A stretch of 64,000 nt of DNA. Origin: CAWUEZ02 sp963921355 (GTDB lineage: Bacteria > Pseudomonadota > Alphaproteobacteria > Thalassobaculales > Thalassobaculaceae). Below the pieces are notes generated by a model. It searched no databases. It worked only from the letters and a program-made list of their open reading frames with translations, and was not told the origin of the DNA. A program made the position numbers and the translations under genes. Positions within the stretch are counted from its first letter, which is position 1, and each line of letters opens with the position of its first letter. Where the stretch lies: the NCBI GenBank assembly GCA_963921355.3, contig OZ001190.1, positions 2,480,001 through 2,544,000 of the forward strand, read 5' to 3'. Of the stretch, positions 7,617 to 16,744 are shown piece by piece.

Positions 7617-8861
7617 ATGGTTTCAAGACCGGTGGTCTTGGGGGTGATCGGGGTCGTCGCGATCCTGGTTGCGCTTGTTCTGAACTTCTGGGTCCTGCCC
7701 GGCGACGAGGCCGATGTGGCGGTGGCGCCACCACGCGCACCGAGTGCGCCCGCACAGCAGGGCGCCGATCAGAAGTCCTCCACCGCATCGCAACCGGCAC
7801 CTGCGAGCACTGAGTCCGCAGCGCCTGCATCGAGTGAGGCCGCAGACGCGGGGGACACAGCGACACCTGCCGCTACGGATGAGGCGGCGAAGCCGAGTTT
7901 CGACATCGTTCGAGTCGATCCGGAGGGCAACACGGTGATCGCCGGGCGATCGCAGCCGAACGCCGAGGTCACCATCATGGACGGTGACAAGGAACTCGGC
8001 CGGGTGCAGAGCGACGACCGCGGAGAGTGGGTGTTCGTACCGAGCGAGAAGCTGTCGTCGGGCGAGCGGGTGCTGACCCTCAAGGAGACCGACCAGGAGA
8101 GCGGATCGACCGCCCAATCCGATGAGGCCATCGTCCTGGTGGTCCCGGAGCCGGGCAAGGACATTGCCGGCCGCGAAACCGAGGAACCGAGCACGCCACT
8201 GGCCCTGGTGGTTCCGCGCGAGGAAACCGGCGCGAGCACTGCGGCGCCGCGGGTTCTGCAGGCGCCGACCGCCGGACCGGCCACTCCGGACGCGGGCTCC
8301 GATTCGGACACCACAGTGGCGGCCGCAGCGCCGTCGGACGATTCCGATACCGGAGCGGCCGTCAAAGCCTATCCCGAGCCGAAGCGCGCGCCGGTTTCGA
8401 TCACCGCCGACGGTAGCGATGTCTCGGTCGATGTCATCGAATACGACGACACCGGCGAGGTTGTTTTTGGCGGCAAGACGGAACCGAACTCCGAAGTCGA
8501 GATCTTCATCGACGAAAAGGCGGTCGGTCGGGCTACCGCCGACGCCGAGGGGCGTTGGCAGATGCGTCCGAGTGCTCCGCTGGCGCCGGGCAACTACCGG
8601 CTGCGGGTCGACCGGGTGGACCCCGATGGCAAGGTTCAGGCCCGCGTCGTGCTCCCGTTCGTGCGGGCGGCGCCGCTGGCTAGCCTGCCGCAGGATCGTC
8701 TGGTGGTGATTCAGCCCGGAAACAATCTCTGGCGGATTGCCACGCGGGTCTATGGCAGTGGTACACGCTACATACAGATACACGATGCCAACCGCGATCA
8801 GATCAAGGATCCCGATCTGATTTATCCTGGCCAGATCTTCGGACTGCCTCGTGTGAATTGA
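7617..8861 (+). CDS. LysM protein with two Ig-like modules, membrane anchored
   Basis: About 414 residues. An AAAGGG stretch at 7601-7606 could serve the ATG at 7617 or a TTG at 7611; ATG is preferred. Residues 5-25 form one transmembrane or uncleaved signal segment. An Ala/Pro/Thr-rich linker leads to two similar Ig-like repeats (GNTVIAGRSQPNAEVTIMDG and, after a second linker, GEVVFGGKTEPNSEVEIFID). The C-terminus is a LysM domain (VIQPGNNLWRIATRVYGSG to LIYPGQIFGLP). LysM domains bind peptidoglycan N-acetylglucosamine. Such proteins probably sit in the periplasm as cell-wall linked scaffolds. It is followed 16 bases later by psd, so it may share a transcript with phospholipid synthesis. 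Confidence 0.88.
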   Translation: MVSRPVVLGVIGVVAILVALVLNFWVLPGDEADVAVAPPRAPSAPAQQGADQKSSTASQPAPASTESAAPASSEAADAGDTATPAATDEAAKPSFDIVRVDPEGNTVIAGRSQPNAEVTIMDGDKELGRVQSDDRGEWVFVPSEKLSSGERVLTLKETDQESGSTAQSDEAIVLVVPEPGKDIAGRETEEPSTPLALVVPREETGASTAAPRVLQAPTAGPATPDAGSDSDTTVAAAAPSDDSDTGAAVKAYPEPKRAPVSITADGSDVSVDVIEYDDTGEVVFGGKTEPNSEVEIFIDEKAVGRATADAEGRWQMRPSAPLAPGNYRLRVDRVDPDGKVQARVVLPFVRAAPLASLPQDRLVVIQPGNNLWRIATRVYGSGTRYIQIHDANRDQIKDPDLIYPGQIFGLPRVN

Positions 8862-8877
8862 TCGGCGGATTACGCTC

Positions 8878-9564
8878 TTGCTGAATACCGTTCTCGTACC
8901 GATTGCTCGGGAGGGCCGGCCGTTCATCGCCGCCTTCGCCGTTGCGACCATCGTTCTCGCACTGATCGCCGAGTGGCTGCTGTTTCCCGGCATCGTCCTG
9001 ACGGCTTGGTGCGTCTACTTCTTCCGTGACCCGAACCGGGTGACTCCAGTGCGTCCGGGACTGGTCATCAGCCCGGCCGATGGCGTTGTTGTATCCGTCG
9101 GAAAGGCGCCCTGGCCGAAAGAGCTGTCCATGGGCGACGGTGAGGTCCAGCGGGTCTGTATCTTCATGAACGTCTTCGATGTGCACGTGAACCGCGTGCC
9201 GACCGACGGGCGGATCGTGAAGCTCGCCTACGTTCCCGGTGCTTTCGTGAACGCGTCGCTCGACAAGGCCAGCGACCAGAACGAGCGTCAGCTGGTCGCC
9301 ATGGAAACCCAGGACGGACGCCCCATCGCCTTCGTTCAGATCGCCGGTCTGGTGGCCCGTCGGATCGTGTGCAAGATCAGCGAAGGGCAATCGATGCTCG
9401 CGGGCGAGCGCATGGGCATGATCCGGTTCGGCAGTCGCGTCGATGTCTACCTGCCCCCCGACGTCGCGCCGCAGGTCGCGATTGGACAGCGCTGCATCGC
9501 CGGCGAGACCGTGATCGCCGATCTCGACAGCCAGGAGCCGTCGCGCAGCGGCGCCATACGATGA
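8878..9564 (+). CDS. psd: Phosphatidylserine decarboxylase proenzyme
   Basis: 228 residues from a TTG start; no upstream ATG fits. Two hydrophobic segments at residues 15-45 anchor it to the inner membrane. Family marks are ISPADGVVVSVGKA, the conserved MNVFDVHVNRVP and the self-cleavage site Gly185-Ser186 in IRFGSRVDV, where Ser becomes the pyruvoyl group. This short form (PSD-A) is usual in alphaproteobacteria. It converts phosphatidylserine to phosphatidylethanolamine. The stop overlaps the pssA ATG by four bases, so the two consecutive pathway steps are translationally coupled. Confidence 0.95.
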   Translation: MLNTVLVPIAREGRPFIAAFAVATIVLALIAEWLLFPGIVLTAWCVYFFRDPNRVTPVRPGLVISPADGVVVSVGKAPWPKELSMGDGEVQRVCIFMNVFDVHVNRVPTDGRIVKLAYVPGAFVNASLDKASDQNERQLVAMETQDGRPIAFVQIAGLVARRIVCKISEGQSMLAGERMGMIRFGSRVDVYLPPDVAPQVAIGQRCIAGETVIADLDSQEPSRSGAIR

Positions 9565-10367
9565 AACGATTTCACCGGCAGCGGGGTAAGCGGTTGAGCG
9601 GTCAGTCGTTCAACAGACTGCTGCCGAACATCATCACTGTGATGGCTTTGTGTGCGGGTCTGTCCGGTGTGCGCTTCGCCCTGGCGGAACGCTGGGAGTT
9701 CGCTGTCGGTATGATCCTGCTGGCGGCGATCTTCGACGCGCTGGACGGGCGGATGGCGCGGTTGCTTCAGGCCCAGTCCCGCTTCGGCGCTGAGCTCGAC
9801 TCGCTGTCGGACATCGTCAGCTTCGGCGTGGTCCCAGCGGTGGTCACATTCCTTTGGGCTCTGGAGGATCTCCGCAACTTCGGCTGGATGGCTGTCCTGT
9901 TCTTTGCGACCTGCTGCATTCTTCGCCTCGCCCGGTTCAATGTGCGCCTCGACGAAGACAAGCCGGCCTACGCCTATAACTACTTCACCGGCGTACCGGC
10001 GCCCGCGGGGGCCGGTCTCGCCCTGCTGCCGATGATCCTGGACTTCCAGTTCGAGCTCGGGCTCAGCGCGATGGCGCCCCTGGTGGCGTTCTGGCTGACC
10101 GTGGTCGGGCTCCTGATGGTCAGCCAGGTGCCGACGTACTCCTTCAAGCGCATGAAGGTGCCACAGCACTGGGTCCTGCCGACGCTGATCGGGGCCGGGC
10201 TGGTCATCTCCGGGGTTGTCAGCGCTCCCTGGTTCTCGCTCGGCATCGTGCTGATCGCCTATCTGCTGTCGATTCCGGTGTCCTACCGATCCTACAGACG
10301 GTTGCTGCGCTCGGCTGAGGCACTCGCGGACGACGCCGCCCCGGATCCCCCCAGCAAACCCGGCTAG
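9561..10367 (+). CDS. pssA: CDP-diacylglycerol--serine O-phosphatidyltransferase
   Basis: 268 residues from the ATG overlapping the psd stop; a longer frame from 9369 lies inside psd and is rejected. The CDP-alcohol phosphatidyltransferase signature D-G-x2-A-R-x8-G-x3-D-x3-D is complete (DALDGRMARLLQ then FGAELDSLSD). About eight hydrophobic helices follow, with the type II PssA feature YNYFTGVPAPAGA. It condenses CDP-diacylglycerol with serine at the inner membrane, supplying the substrate for psd. The C-terminus is a short Pro/Asp-rich tail. Confidence 0.95.
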   Translation: MKRFHRQRGKRLSGQSFNRLLPNIITVMALCAGLSGVRFALAERWEFAVGMILLAAIFDALDGRMARLLQAQSRFGAELDSLSDIVSFGVVPAVVTFLWALEDLRNFGWMAVLFFATCCILRLARFNVRLDEDKPAYAYNYFTGVPAPAGAGLALLPMILDFQFELGLSAMAPLVAFWLTVVGLLMVSQVPTYSFKRMKVPQHWVLPTLIGAGLVISGVVSAPWFSLGIVLIAYLLSIPVSYRSYRRLLRSAEALADDAAPDPPSKPG

Positions 10368-10390
10368 ACAGGGCAAAGGAACCGGTCGCT

Positions 10391-10996
10391 ATGCTCGACG
10401 CGGCGATGCGCCAACTGATCGATCCCCCCTTGAATGTCGCGGGACAGGTGATCGCGCGGCGCGGGATTCCGGCCAATGCCGTGACCGTGGCCGGGTTCCT
10501 GATCGGACTGGGCGCCTTACCGGCCCTGGCCTATGGCAATTATGGTCTGGCGTTGGCTCTGATCGTCGTCAATCGCGCGTTCGATGGTCTCGACGGGGCG
10601 GTGGCGCGGGCCCGCGCGCCCAGCGACCTTGGCGGCTACCTGGACATCGTTCTGGACTTCATCTTCTACAGCGCCGTCGTGTTCGGGGTCGCCCTCGGGC
10701 GCCCGGATCAGGCCGTCTATGCCGCCTTTTTGATCTTCAGCTTCGTCGGGACCGGAGCGTCGTTCCTCGCCTATGCGATCATCGCGGCCAAGCGGGAGAT
10801 CACGACCGACGCCCAGGGGCGGAAATCCATCTTCTACTTGGGAGGTCTGGCCGAGGGGACGGAAACCATCGTTGCCTTCGTTCTGATCTGCCTGTTCCCC
10901 GACCTGTTTCCCTGGATTGCCATGATCTTCGGCGCGATGTGCTGGCTGACCACGGCCGGTCGCATCGCAATGGCTGTCCGGCGGTTCTCCGACTGA
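10391..10996 (+). CDS. CDP-alcohol phosphatidyltransferase family membrane protein
   Basis: 201 residues, 23 bases after pssA with AAAGGA before the ATG. The active-site signature is present (FDGLDGAVARARAP then LGGYLDIVLD), with about six membrane segments. It differs from pssA and from typical PgsA in spacing and size. In many alphaproteobacteria a gene of this kind of unknown alcohol substrate is found. It could make phosphatidylglycerophosphate, phosphatidylinositol-type or another phospholipid. Position suggests a phospholipid operon psd-pssA-this gene. Family sure, acceptor alcohol not. Confidence 0.88.
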   Translation: MLDAAMRQLIDPPLNVAGQVIARRGIPANAVTVAGFLIGLGALPALAYGNYGLALALIVVNRAFDGLDGAVARARAPSDLGGYLDIVLDFIFYSAVVFGVALGRPDQAVYAAFLIFSFVGTGASFLAYAIIAAKREITTDAQGRKSIFYLGGLAEGTETIVAFVLICLFPDLFPWIAMIFGAMCWLTTAGRIAMAVRRFSD

Positions 10997-11009
10997 CCGC
11001 TCCGCGCGC

Positions 11010-14000
11010 CTACTCGGCCGGTGTCGGCATGGCGCTGCCACCGGCGGCTGCCCGACGGCGCCCGGACCGGCGGCGCGACCAGGCCTTGGCACGGTTCCAG
11101 CCCCGACCGAGATTCTCGCGGAACATCAGAGCGCTGGGGGTGACCACCAGCGTCAGGATGGTTGCAAAGGCGAGCCCGAAGACGATGGCCGTGGCCAGCG
11201 AAACCCACCATTGGGTCGACGGCGCGCCGACCGTGACTTCGCGGGTGATGAAGTCGATGTTCATCTGCACCACCATCGGCATCAGGCCGAGGATCGTGGT
11301 GATCGTGGTCAGCATGACCGGGCGCAGGCGTTGGGCGCCCGTGCGCAGGATCGTCTCTCGGGTGTCGCGACACCGGCCCCGGATCGTGTCGAAGGTGTCG
11401 ATCAGCACGATGTTGTTGTTCACTACGATGCCAGCCAGGGCGATCACACCGATTCCGGTCATCACGATCCCGAACGGCTCGCCGGTGATCAGCAGCCCCA
11501 GCATCACGCCGATCGTCGACATGATCACCGCCGACAGGATCAGAAAGGCCGAGTAGAAGCGGTTGAACTGGGTCACCAGGATGATCGCCATGATGAACAG
11601 CGCGACCCCGAAGGCCTTGAGCAGGAAGGCTTGAGCCGCCTGCTGTTCCTCATCCTCACCCTTGAAGACCGCCTCGACGCCCTCCGGGAGAGGGCTGGTC
11701 TCAAGCCAGCTTCGGAGTTCGCGGACCTTGCTGTCCGAGAGAACACCGTCTTCCACCTCCGCCCTGATGGTAATCGCCTGGCGGGTGTCGACCCGCCGGA
11801 TCTTTCCGGTCTTGGGCTCGGCGCTTCGGGCGACGAAATTGGTCATGGGGATCAGACCGTCGGGCGTCCCGAGTTGAATACGGTCCAGCTGATCGAGGGT
11901 GCGGTAGGCTTCGGGATACCGAACGACGACGTCGATCTCTTCGTCGCTGTCATCCGGACGATAGTCCGTGATCTTCATGCCCTTGGTGACGAGCTGGACG
12001 TACTGGCCGATCAGCGAGATGTCGGCGGCGAACTTGGCCGCCTGGGCGCGATCGACGGTGACCCGCCACTCGATACCGGGCACGTCCCGGGTGTCGTCGA
12101 TGTCACGCAGACCGGCCATCTCGTGGAACTTCGCCAGGACCGAGTCGGCGGCCCGGTTGAGGGCGTCTCGGTCGCGCGACTGGAGCTGGACCTGGACCGG
12201 TTTGCCGGTCGGTGGACCGCTCTCCTGGGCGCGGGCCTCGACCGTGATGCCGGCGAACCCGCTGGTGCGTTCGGAGATCGTCTCGAGCAGCTGGTTGGCC
12301 GGCGGGCGGGTCAGCCAGTGGGAGAACTCGATCTGAACGCTGCCGATCACATCATCGGCGACCTCCTCGCCGCCGCCCTGACCCGGTTTGCCGATATAGG
12401 TGTAGAGAGACTTGTAGCCGCCGACTTCCGCGACGATGCGTTCGACGGGAAGGACCAGGGCCCGCTTTTCCTCGACAGAGAAGTTGCCGCGCGCGTGCAC
12501 GTTCACCTTGGCAATGTCCGGCTCGATATCGGGGAAGAACTCGATGCCGTTGCCATGCGTGGCGTAATAGGTCTGCACACCGATCAGTGTGGCCAGGGCC
12601 AGCAGCAGGACGGTTCCCGGGGCCCTCAAGGCGGTGCCCAAAAAGCGCAGGTAGACCCCCGTGAAGCCACGGATCTCCGAGAGATCGCCGTCCTCGGCGG
12701 CCGCCAGTTGGCGGCGCCGGCCTTCATCCTGGGCGCTGGCCCGGCCGATCTGAGCGCCCAGGGCCGGCACGAAGATCAGGGCCATCAGCAACGACGCCGA
12801 CAGGGTGGCCAGCAGGGTGATCGGCAGGAATTTCATGAACTCGCCGACGACGCCGGGCCAGAACAGCAACGGGAAGAACGCGGCCAGGGTGGTCGCCGTC
12901 GAGGCGATGATCGGCCAGGCCATGCGATGGGCCGCCGCCTGGTACGCCTTCAGCCGGGTCAGCCCTTCGGCCATCTTCCGGTCGGCGAATTCGGTCACCA
13001 CGATGGCACCGTCGACAATCATGCCGACGGCCAGGATGAGGCTGAACAGAACCACGATGTTGATGGCGAGGCCGAGGGTCGACAGCACCAGGATGCCCAG
13101 CAGAAACGACCCTGGAATGGCCATCCCGACGAGGCCGGCGGAACGGATCCCGAGCGCACCGACGACGACGATCATGACCAGCAGGATCGCGCTCATCACG
13201 TTGTTCTGGAGGTCAGTCAGCATGTTCCGGATGGTGTCCGACTTGTCCTGGCTGAAGGCTACGTTGACACCTGCCGGCAGGAACTCGCGGGCGCCGTTGA
13301 CGACCGCGCGCACCCGCTCGATCGTCTCGATGACGTTCTGGCCGGTACGTTTGGTGACCTCGATGGCGATCGACGGCTGGCCGTTCACCCGGGCATAGGT
13401 CTCGCGGTCCTTGAACCCGCGCTGAACCGAGGCGACGTCACGGATCCGAACCACCGCATCGCCGTTGGTCTTGATCGGCTGATCCAGAATGTCAGCGACC
13501 GTCTCATAGAGGCCCGGAACCTTGATCGGGAACCGACCGGCCCCAGTGTCCAACGCTCCGGCGGCGATCAGCAGGTTGGACCGGGCAACAATATCGAGCA
13601 CGTCGGCTGCCTGCAGGCCATAGGATTCGAGCCGCACCGGATCGATCACGACCTCGACCAGTTCTTCGCGCTGGCCCGTCAGCTTGCCTTCCAACACCAT
13701 CGGTACGCTTTCGATGGCGTCCCGCACCTGCCGGGCGGTGCGCAGCAGGACCTGCTCCGGCACATCGCCGTAGAGCGTGACGACGAGGACCGGGAACAGC
13801 GAGAAATTGACTTCGTTGACCGTCGGTTCGTCCGTGTCGTCGGGGAGTTCGGGCTTGGCGATGTCGACTTTCTCGCGGACGTCGTCGAGGGCGGCATCGG
13901 CATCGAAGCCGGCCTCGAACTCGAGAGTCACGTTGGCGCCGCCCTCATAGGCGGTAGAGCGCATTTCCTTGATGCCCTCGATCGACCGAAGCTCCTGCTC

Positions 14001-14204
14001 CATCGGACGCAGCAGCAACCGTTCGGCATCTTCCGGCGAGATGCCTTCGTGGTTCACCGAGACATAGATGATCGGGATGTTGATGTCGGGATCGGCTTCC
14101 TTGGGGATCTCGACATAGGCGACCGATCCCGCGATCAGGATCAGCAGCAGGGCGGAAAGGGTCGTGCGCGACCGCGACAGGGCGGCCGAGATGATCGCCC
14201 TCAT
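11010..14204 (-). CDS. RND efflux transporter permease
   Basis: 1064 residues, the usual size. Twelve membrane helices in the AcrB layout with two large periplasmic loops. TM4 reads VGMIVDGAIVVTEFADRKM: one proton-relay Asp is present and the second of the AcrB pair is replaced by Gly, as in other members of this alphaproteobacterial subgroup. The later helix carries GIVVNNNIVLIDTFD. It exports small toxic molecules from the inner membrane or periplasm using the proton gradient. Its start overlaps the adaptor stop by four bases. No outer-membrane TolC-type gene is adjacent, so it must share one encoded elsewhere. The long frame on the opposite strand (11211-14486) is a GC shadow. Confidence 0.95.
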   Translation of the reverse strand: MRAIISAALSRSRTTLSALLLILIAGSVAYVEIPKEADPDINIPIIYVSVNHEGISPEDAERLLLRPMEQELRSIEGIKEMRSTAYEGGANVTLEFEAGFDADAALDDVREKVDIAKPELPDDTDEPTVNEVNFSLFPVLVVTLYGDVPEQVLLRTARQVRDAIESVPMVLEGKLTGQREELVEVVIDPVRLESYGLQAADVLDIVARSNLLIAAGALDTGAGRFPIKVPGLYETVADILDQPIKTNGDAVVRIRDVASVQRGFKDRETYARVNGQPSIAIEVTKRTGQNVIETIERVRAVVNGAREFLPAGVNVAFSQDKSDTIRNMLTDLQNNVMSAILLVMIVVVGALGIRSAGLVGMAIPGSFLLGILVLSTLGLAINIVVLFSLILAVGMIVDGAIVVTEFADRKMAEGLTRLKAYQAAAHRMAWPIIASTATTLAAFFPLLFWPGVVGEFMKFLPITLLATLSASLLMALIFVPALGAQIGRASAQDEGRRRQLAAAEDGDLSEIRGFTGVYLRFLGTALRAPGTVLLLALATLIGVQTYYATHGNGIEFFPDIEPDIAKVNVHARGNFSVEEKRALVLPVERIVAEVGGYKSLYTYIGKPGQGGGEEVADDVIGSVQIEFSHWLTRPPANQLLETISERTSGFAGITVEARAQESGPPTGKPVQVQLQSRDRDALNRAADSVLAKFHEMAGLRDIDDTRDVPGIEWRVTVDRAQAAKFAADISLIGQYVQLVTKGMKITDYRPDDSDEEIDVVVRYPEAYRTLDQLDRIQLGTPDGLIPMTNFVARSAEPKTGKIRRVDTRQAITIRAEVEDGVLSDSKVRELRSWLETSPLPEGVEAVFKGEDEEQQAAQAFLLKAFGVALFIMAIILVTQFNRFYSAFLILSAVIMSTIGVMLGLLITGEPFGIVMTGIGVIALAGIVVNNNIVLIDTFDTIRGRCRDTRETILRTGAQRLRPVMLTTITTILGLMPMVVQMNIDFITREVTVGAPSTQWWVSLATAIVFGLAFATILTLVVTPSALMFRENLGRGWNRAKAWSRRRSGRRRAAAGGSAMPTPAE

Positions 14205-15289
14205 GATGTCGCATCCCGATCGATGGCAACCGCTTCAACCGTATCGCCGTCTTCGACCAACTCCTGGCCGACAACGATGATCCGGACCCGGGGCGGCAGG
14301 CCGACAATCCAGGCGCCGTCCTCGTCGCTTCCGATGATCCGGATCCGCGTGAACCTCGCGGTGTTCGTGTCCTCGACCGTCATGACGCCGACATGGCCGT
14401 CCCGGTCCAGGCGGAAGATCGAGGGTGAGACCCGATGGGCCGCGACCGGCGGCAGGTCGATGGCAATCTCGGCAGTCAGCCCCTGACCGAACCGGTTGTC
14501 GGGATTGTCCGCCTCGATCTCGACCCGAAACGTCCGGGTTTTTCCGTCGGCGACGGAAGAGCGGTAGCGAACGACGCCGATGATCTCGACGCCGTTCGAC
14601 AGCAGCGCCTGGGCCGGCATCCCGACTTCGATCTGTGGTGCCTGGCGTTCAGACACCTGGGCCGTCACGAGCAACGGATCCAGTTCCACGACCGTGGCGA
14701 TGACATCACCGACATCGACATAGTCGCCGATCTCGACCGGTCGGGTATCGACCACCCCGTCGATCGGCGCGACGATCCGGGTGCGGGCCAGATCGATCTC
14801 GGTTTCTCGCTGGTAGGCGCGGGCATCCTCGAGGTCAGCCAAGGCCTCGGCCCGCCGGGTCTCCGCCTGGAAGCCCTTCGCGGCCAGTTTCCGGGCGGCC
14901 TCGAACTCCAAAGTGCGTTGGGCGACCCGGGCTTTTGTTTCGGCAAGACGGGCCGGGCGGTCGGCCTGGTCCAGGGCGACGATCACCGTTCCCGATGTGA
15001 CCGCGGCACCCTTGAGGGTTCCGATGTTTTCCACCCGACCGCGGGTCTCCGCCCGCACGGTCACCATGCGGGCCGCTTCCGTCTGACCGGAGGTCCGGAT
15101 GGTTGCGACGTGGTCGCGCGCGACGCTCTCGACGGTTCGAACCCGCGTTGCGGGCTCGGTCTCCGGAACGGTCGGCGTTGTCTCTGATGAAGCGGTCGCC
15201 GGGCGCTCGGTAAACTGTCCGGACATGATCCAACTGACCGCGGCGATCGCGATGACGGCGGCCAGCAGGATGGAACGGTTCAGGCGCAT
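14201..15289 (-). CDS. RND efflux periplasmic adaptor (membrane fusion protein)
   Basis: 362 residues. One N-terminal membrane anchor (residues 7-23), then the split lipoyl domain (VRAETRGRVENIGTLKGAAV and APIDGVVDTRPVEIGDYV), a short helical hairpin between them, the beta-barrel domain and a membrane-proximal domain ending near VIVVGQELVEDGDTV. This is the HlyD/AcrA family. It bridges the permease that follows to an outer-membrane channel. It is the first structural gene after the padR-like gene; 30 bases separate them, so all three may be one transcript under the palindromic region near 15.96 kb. Confidence 0.94.
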   Translation of the reverse strand: MRLNRSILLAAVIAIAAVSWIMSGQFTERPATASSETTPTVPETEPATRVRTVESVARDHVATIRTSGQTEAARMVTVRAETRGRVENIGTLKGAAVTSGTVIVALDQADRPARLAETKARVAQRTLEFEAARKLAAKGFQAETRRAEALADLEDARAYQRETEIDLARTRIVAPIDGVVDTRPVEIGDYVDVGDVIATVVELDPLLVTAQVSERQAPQIEVGMPAQALLSNGVEIIGVVRYRSSVADGKTRTFRVEIEADNPDNRFGQGLTAEIAIDLPPVAAHRVSPSIFRLDRDGHVGVMTVEDTNTARFTRIRIIGSDEDGAWIVGLPPRVRIIVVGQELVEDGDTVEAVAIDRDATS

Positions 15290-15319
15290 CGGATCAGTCT
15301 CTCATGCTCATGTTTCGGT

Positions 15320-15889
15320 CTACTCTGCAGCGACCCGAGAGGTCTTGCGGAGTTCACGAAGCTCCGCGATCAGGGTCTCCCGATTGGCTTCCAGGTAGTC
15401 GGCGGCGGAGCGGTAAAGCGATTCCCCGAAACCGGCGACGAACTCGTGCCCCGGATCCCCCGGAGTTTCCGACGACGCCCGGTCGGCGCGCTGCTGCTCG
15501 ATCGTGCGTTGGCGCTCGCGATACAGGGCAATCCGCCGATCGATCAGCATGCGGACACGGCGTTCCGGTATCTGCGCGGCGAAAAACAGCAGAAACAGGA
15601 AATCCGAGCGAAACGTGTCGGCTTCCGGTTCGCCTTCCAATTGATGATGGAACGCCGCCATACCGGACGGAGTCAGGGAATACACCTTCTTGTCCGGGCG
15701 ACCGTTCTGCTCCTGCGCGCGGGCTTCCACCATGCCGTCAGACAGCAGGCGCGACAGCGCCGGGTAGATCGACCCGAAGCCGGCGCGCTGGAAATGCGAG
15801 AACGGACCTTCCTCGAAGGCCTTTTTGATTTCATAGCCGCTGGCGTCGCCCTTCGAGAGGACCGCCAAGCATAGTGTGCGAACGTCCAT
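15320..15889 (-). CDS. PadR family transcriptional regulator
   Basis: 189 residues. The N-terminal winged helix is typical: LCLAVLSKGDASGYEIKKAFE, then the recognition region GSIYPALSRLLSDGMVEAR, then the wing with KKVYSLTPSGMAAF. The C-terminal helical half (about residues 90-180) is the Vir_act_alpha_C-like dimerisation part. PadR proteins are repressors released by aromatic or drug-like ligands, and often control adjacent efflux pumps. Placed first in front of the adaptor and permease genes, it is a strong candidate for local autoregulation of the pump. Confidence 0.93.
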   Translation of the reverse strand: MDVRTLCLAVLSKGDASGYEIKKAFEEGPFSHFQRAGFGSIYPALSRLLSDGMVEARAQEQNGRPDKKVYSLTPSGMAAFHHQLEGEPEADTFRSDFLFLLFFAAQIPERRVRMLIDRRIALYRERQRTIEQQRADRASSETPGDPGHEFVAGFGESLYRSAADYLEANRETLIAELRELRKTSRVAAE

Positions 15890-15957
15890 CTACCGTCCTT
15901 TGGGCACGCTCTTTCAGGCGATCCGGTTTCGGTGTCGCGCGTGCCGGATGCCCGTCC

Positions 15958-16010
15958 GATACAGGTTTGTGTATCTTTGTATATCGGGCCGATACGTATC
16001 TTTCCGATAT
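15958..16010. promoter_or_regulatory. Palindrome cluster, candidate PadR operator
   Basis: Upstream of the PadR gene lie GATAC (15958-15962) and GTATC (15971-15975) as an inverted pair, a perfect 10-bp palindrome GATACGTATC (15991-16000), and a wider pair ATATCGG (15981-15987)/CCGATAT (16004-16010). The stretch is AT-rich against its surroundings and sits 70-120 bases before the start codon, where the promoter should be. The repeated GATAC half-site suggests binding of two or more dimers. Assignment to PadR is inference from position. Confidence 0.55.
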
Positions 16011-16075
16011 ATGGCGCCAGAGCGCGGTGGATGCAATGCGTGTTTTCCACGGATCCAGCGGACGGTGTGCGCAAT

Positions 16076-16106
16076 GAAAAACGGCGGCGCACCGTGTGCG
16101 CCGCCG
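16076..16106 (-). terminator. Rho-independent terminator of the cold-shock gene
   Basis: Read on the minus strand, a perfect 11-bp GC stem (plus-strand arms 16082-16092 and 16096-16106, CGGCGGCGCAC/GTGCGCCGCCG, 3-base loop) is followed directly by a run of five T. It starts 31 bases after the cold-shock stop codon. The best intrinsic terminator in the window. Confidence 0.85.
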
Positions 16107-16136
16107 CTTCATGGGTCTTGAAGACCGAATTCTGGA

Positions 16137-16343
16137 TCAGATCGGACGGAGCTCTTCAGCAGCCATCTTGCCGTTGCGTTGCGGCTTGAGTTCGTACGAG
16201 ATCGCTTGCCCTTCATCGAGGCCTTGGAGGCCGGAACGCTGCACGGCCGTAATGTGAACGAAAACGTCCGCGCCGCCGTCATCCGGTTTGATGAATCCGT
16301 AACCTTTCGTGGTGTTGAACCACTTCACCGTGCCAGTGGCCAT
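16137..16343 (-). CDS. CspA family cold-shock protein
   Basis: 68 residues. RNP1 is KGYGFIKP and RNP2 is VFVHITAV, both on one OB-fold, so it binds single-stranded RNA and DNA. Length and the GTVKWFN start are standard for the family. It serves as an RNA chaperone in cold or stationary phase. It has its own strong terminator and a long gene-free region upstream, in keeping with the long 5' leader known for csp genes; the leader itself is not proven here. Confidence 0.96.
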   Translation of the reverse strand: MATGTVKWFNTTKGYGFIKPDDGGADVFVHITAVQRSGLQGLDEGQAISYELKPQRNGKMAAEELRPI

Positions 16344-16744
16344 ACGCTATGCACTCCAGCGTGACGCGTCCGCCAGTCTTGAAAGAACACCCTCTCAGGA
16401 CGCTCGAGGGGTCGACCAAGAGGCAACCGCACGCACGTGGAGCGACGTCTCGCTCCGTCTCCTCAGACGATGCCAGTCCCAGCGGGACTTTCGCGATTCG
16501 TAAGCGCTAAAAGGCGGATTGTCGATCATCAATATTTTACGAAGCCGTGACAGTTCCGGAAATCAGCGCTTTTTGGCGATGATCAGGCCAAACTCGACAA
16601 GCGACCAGACTGGCGGGACCCTCGATTGTTGCCGGTCGGATGAATACTCCGGTGTTTCTAGAAATGACGCACCGTCTCTGCCTGCACTGCTCATCGGAGC
16701 CGTCGGACGAGCTCCGGCGGGTCCGCTCATCCCGTAGGCGTCGC
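16344..16744. other. Gene-free region upstream of the cold-shock gene
   Basis: About 400 bases. Short frames exist on both strands but none has a ribosome binding site, family pattern or codon use like the neighbours. The part near 16505-16560 is AT-richer and may contain the csp promoter. No tRNA-like or riboswitch-like fold was recognised. Confidence 0.5.

Noticed and set aside
11211..14486. Very long open frame of over 1000 codons on the plus strand
   Set aside because: It lies exactly opposite the RND permease; it has low-complexity Asp/Gly/His/Gln-rich translation typical of a GC-rich antisense shadow.
16519..16737. 72-codon frame upstream of the SDR gene
   Set aside because: No ribosome binding site, no homology pattern, and it lies in the probable csp promoter region.
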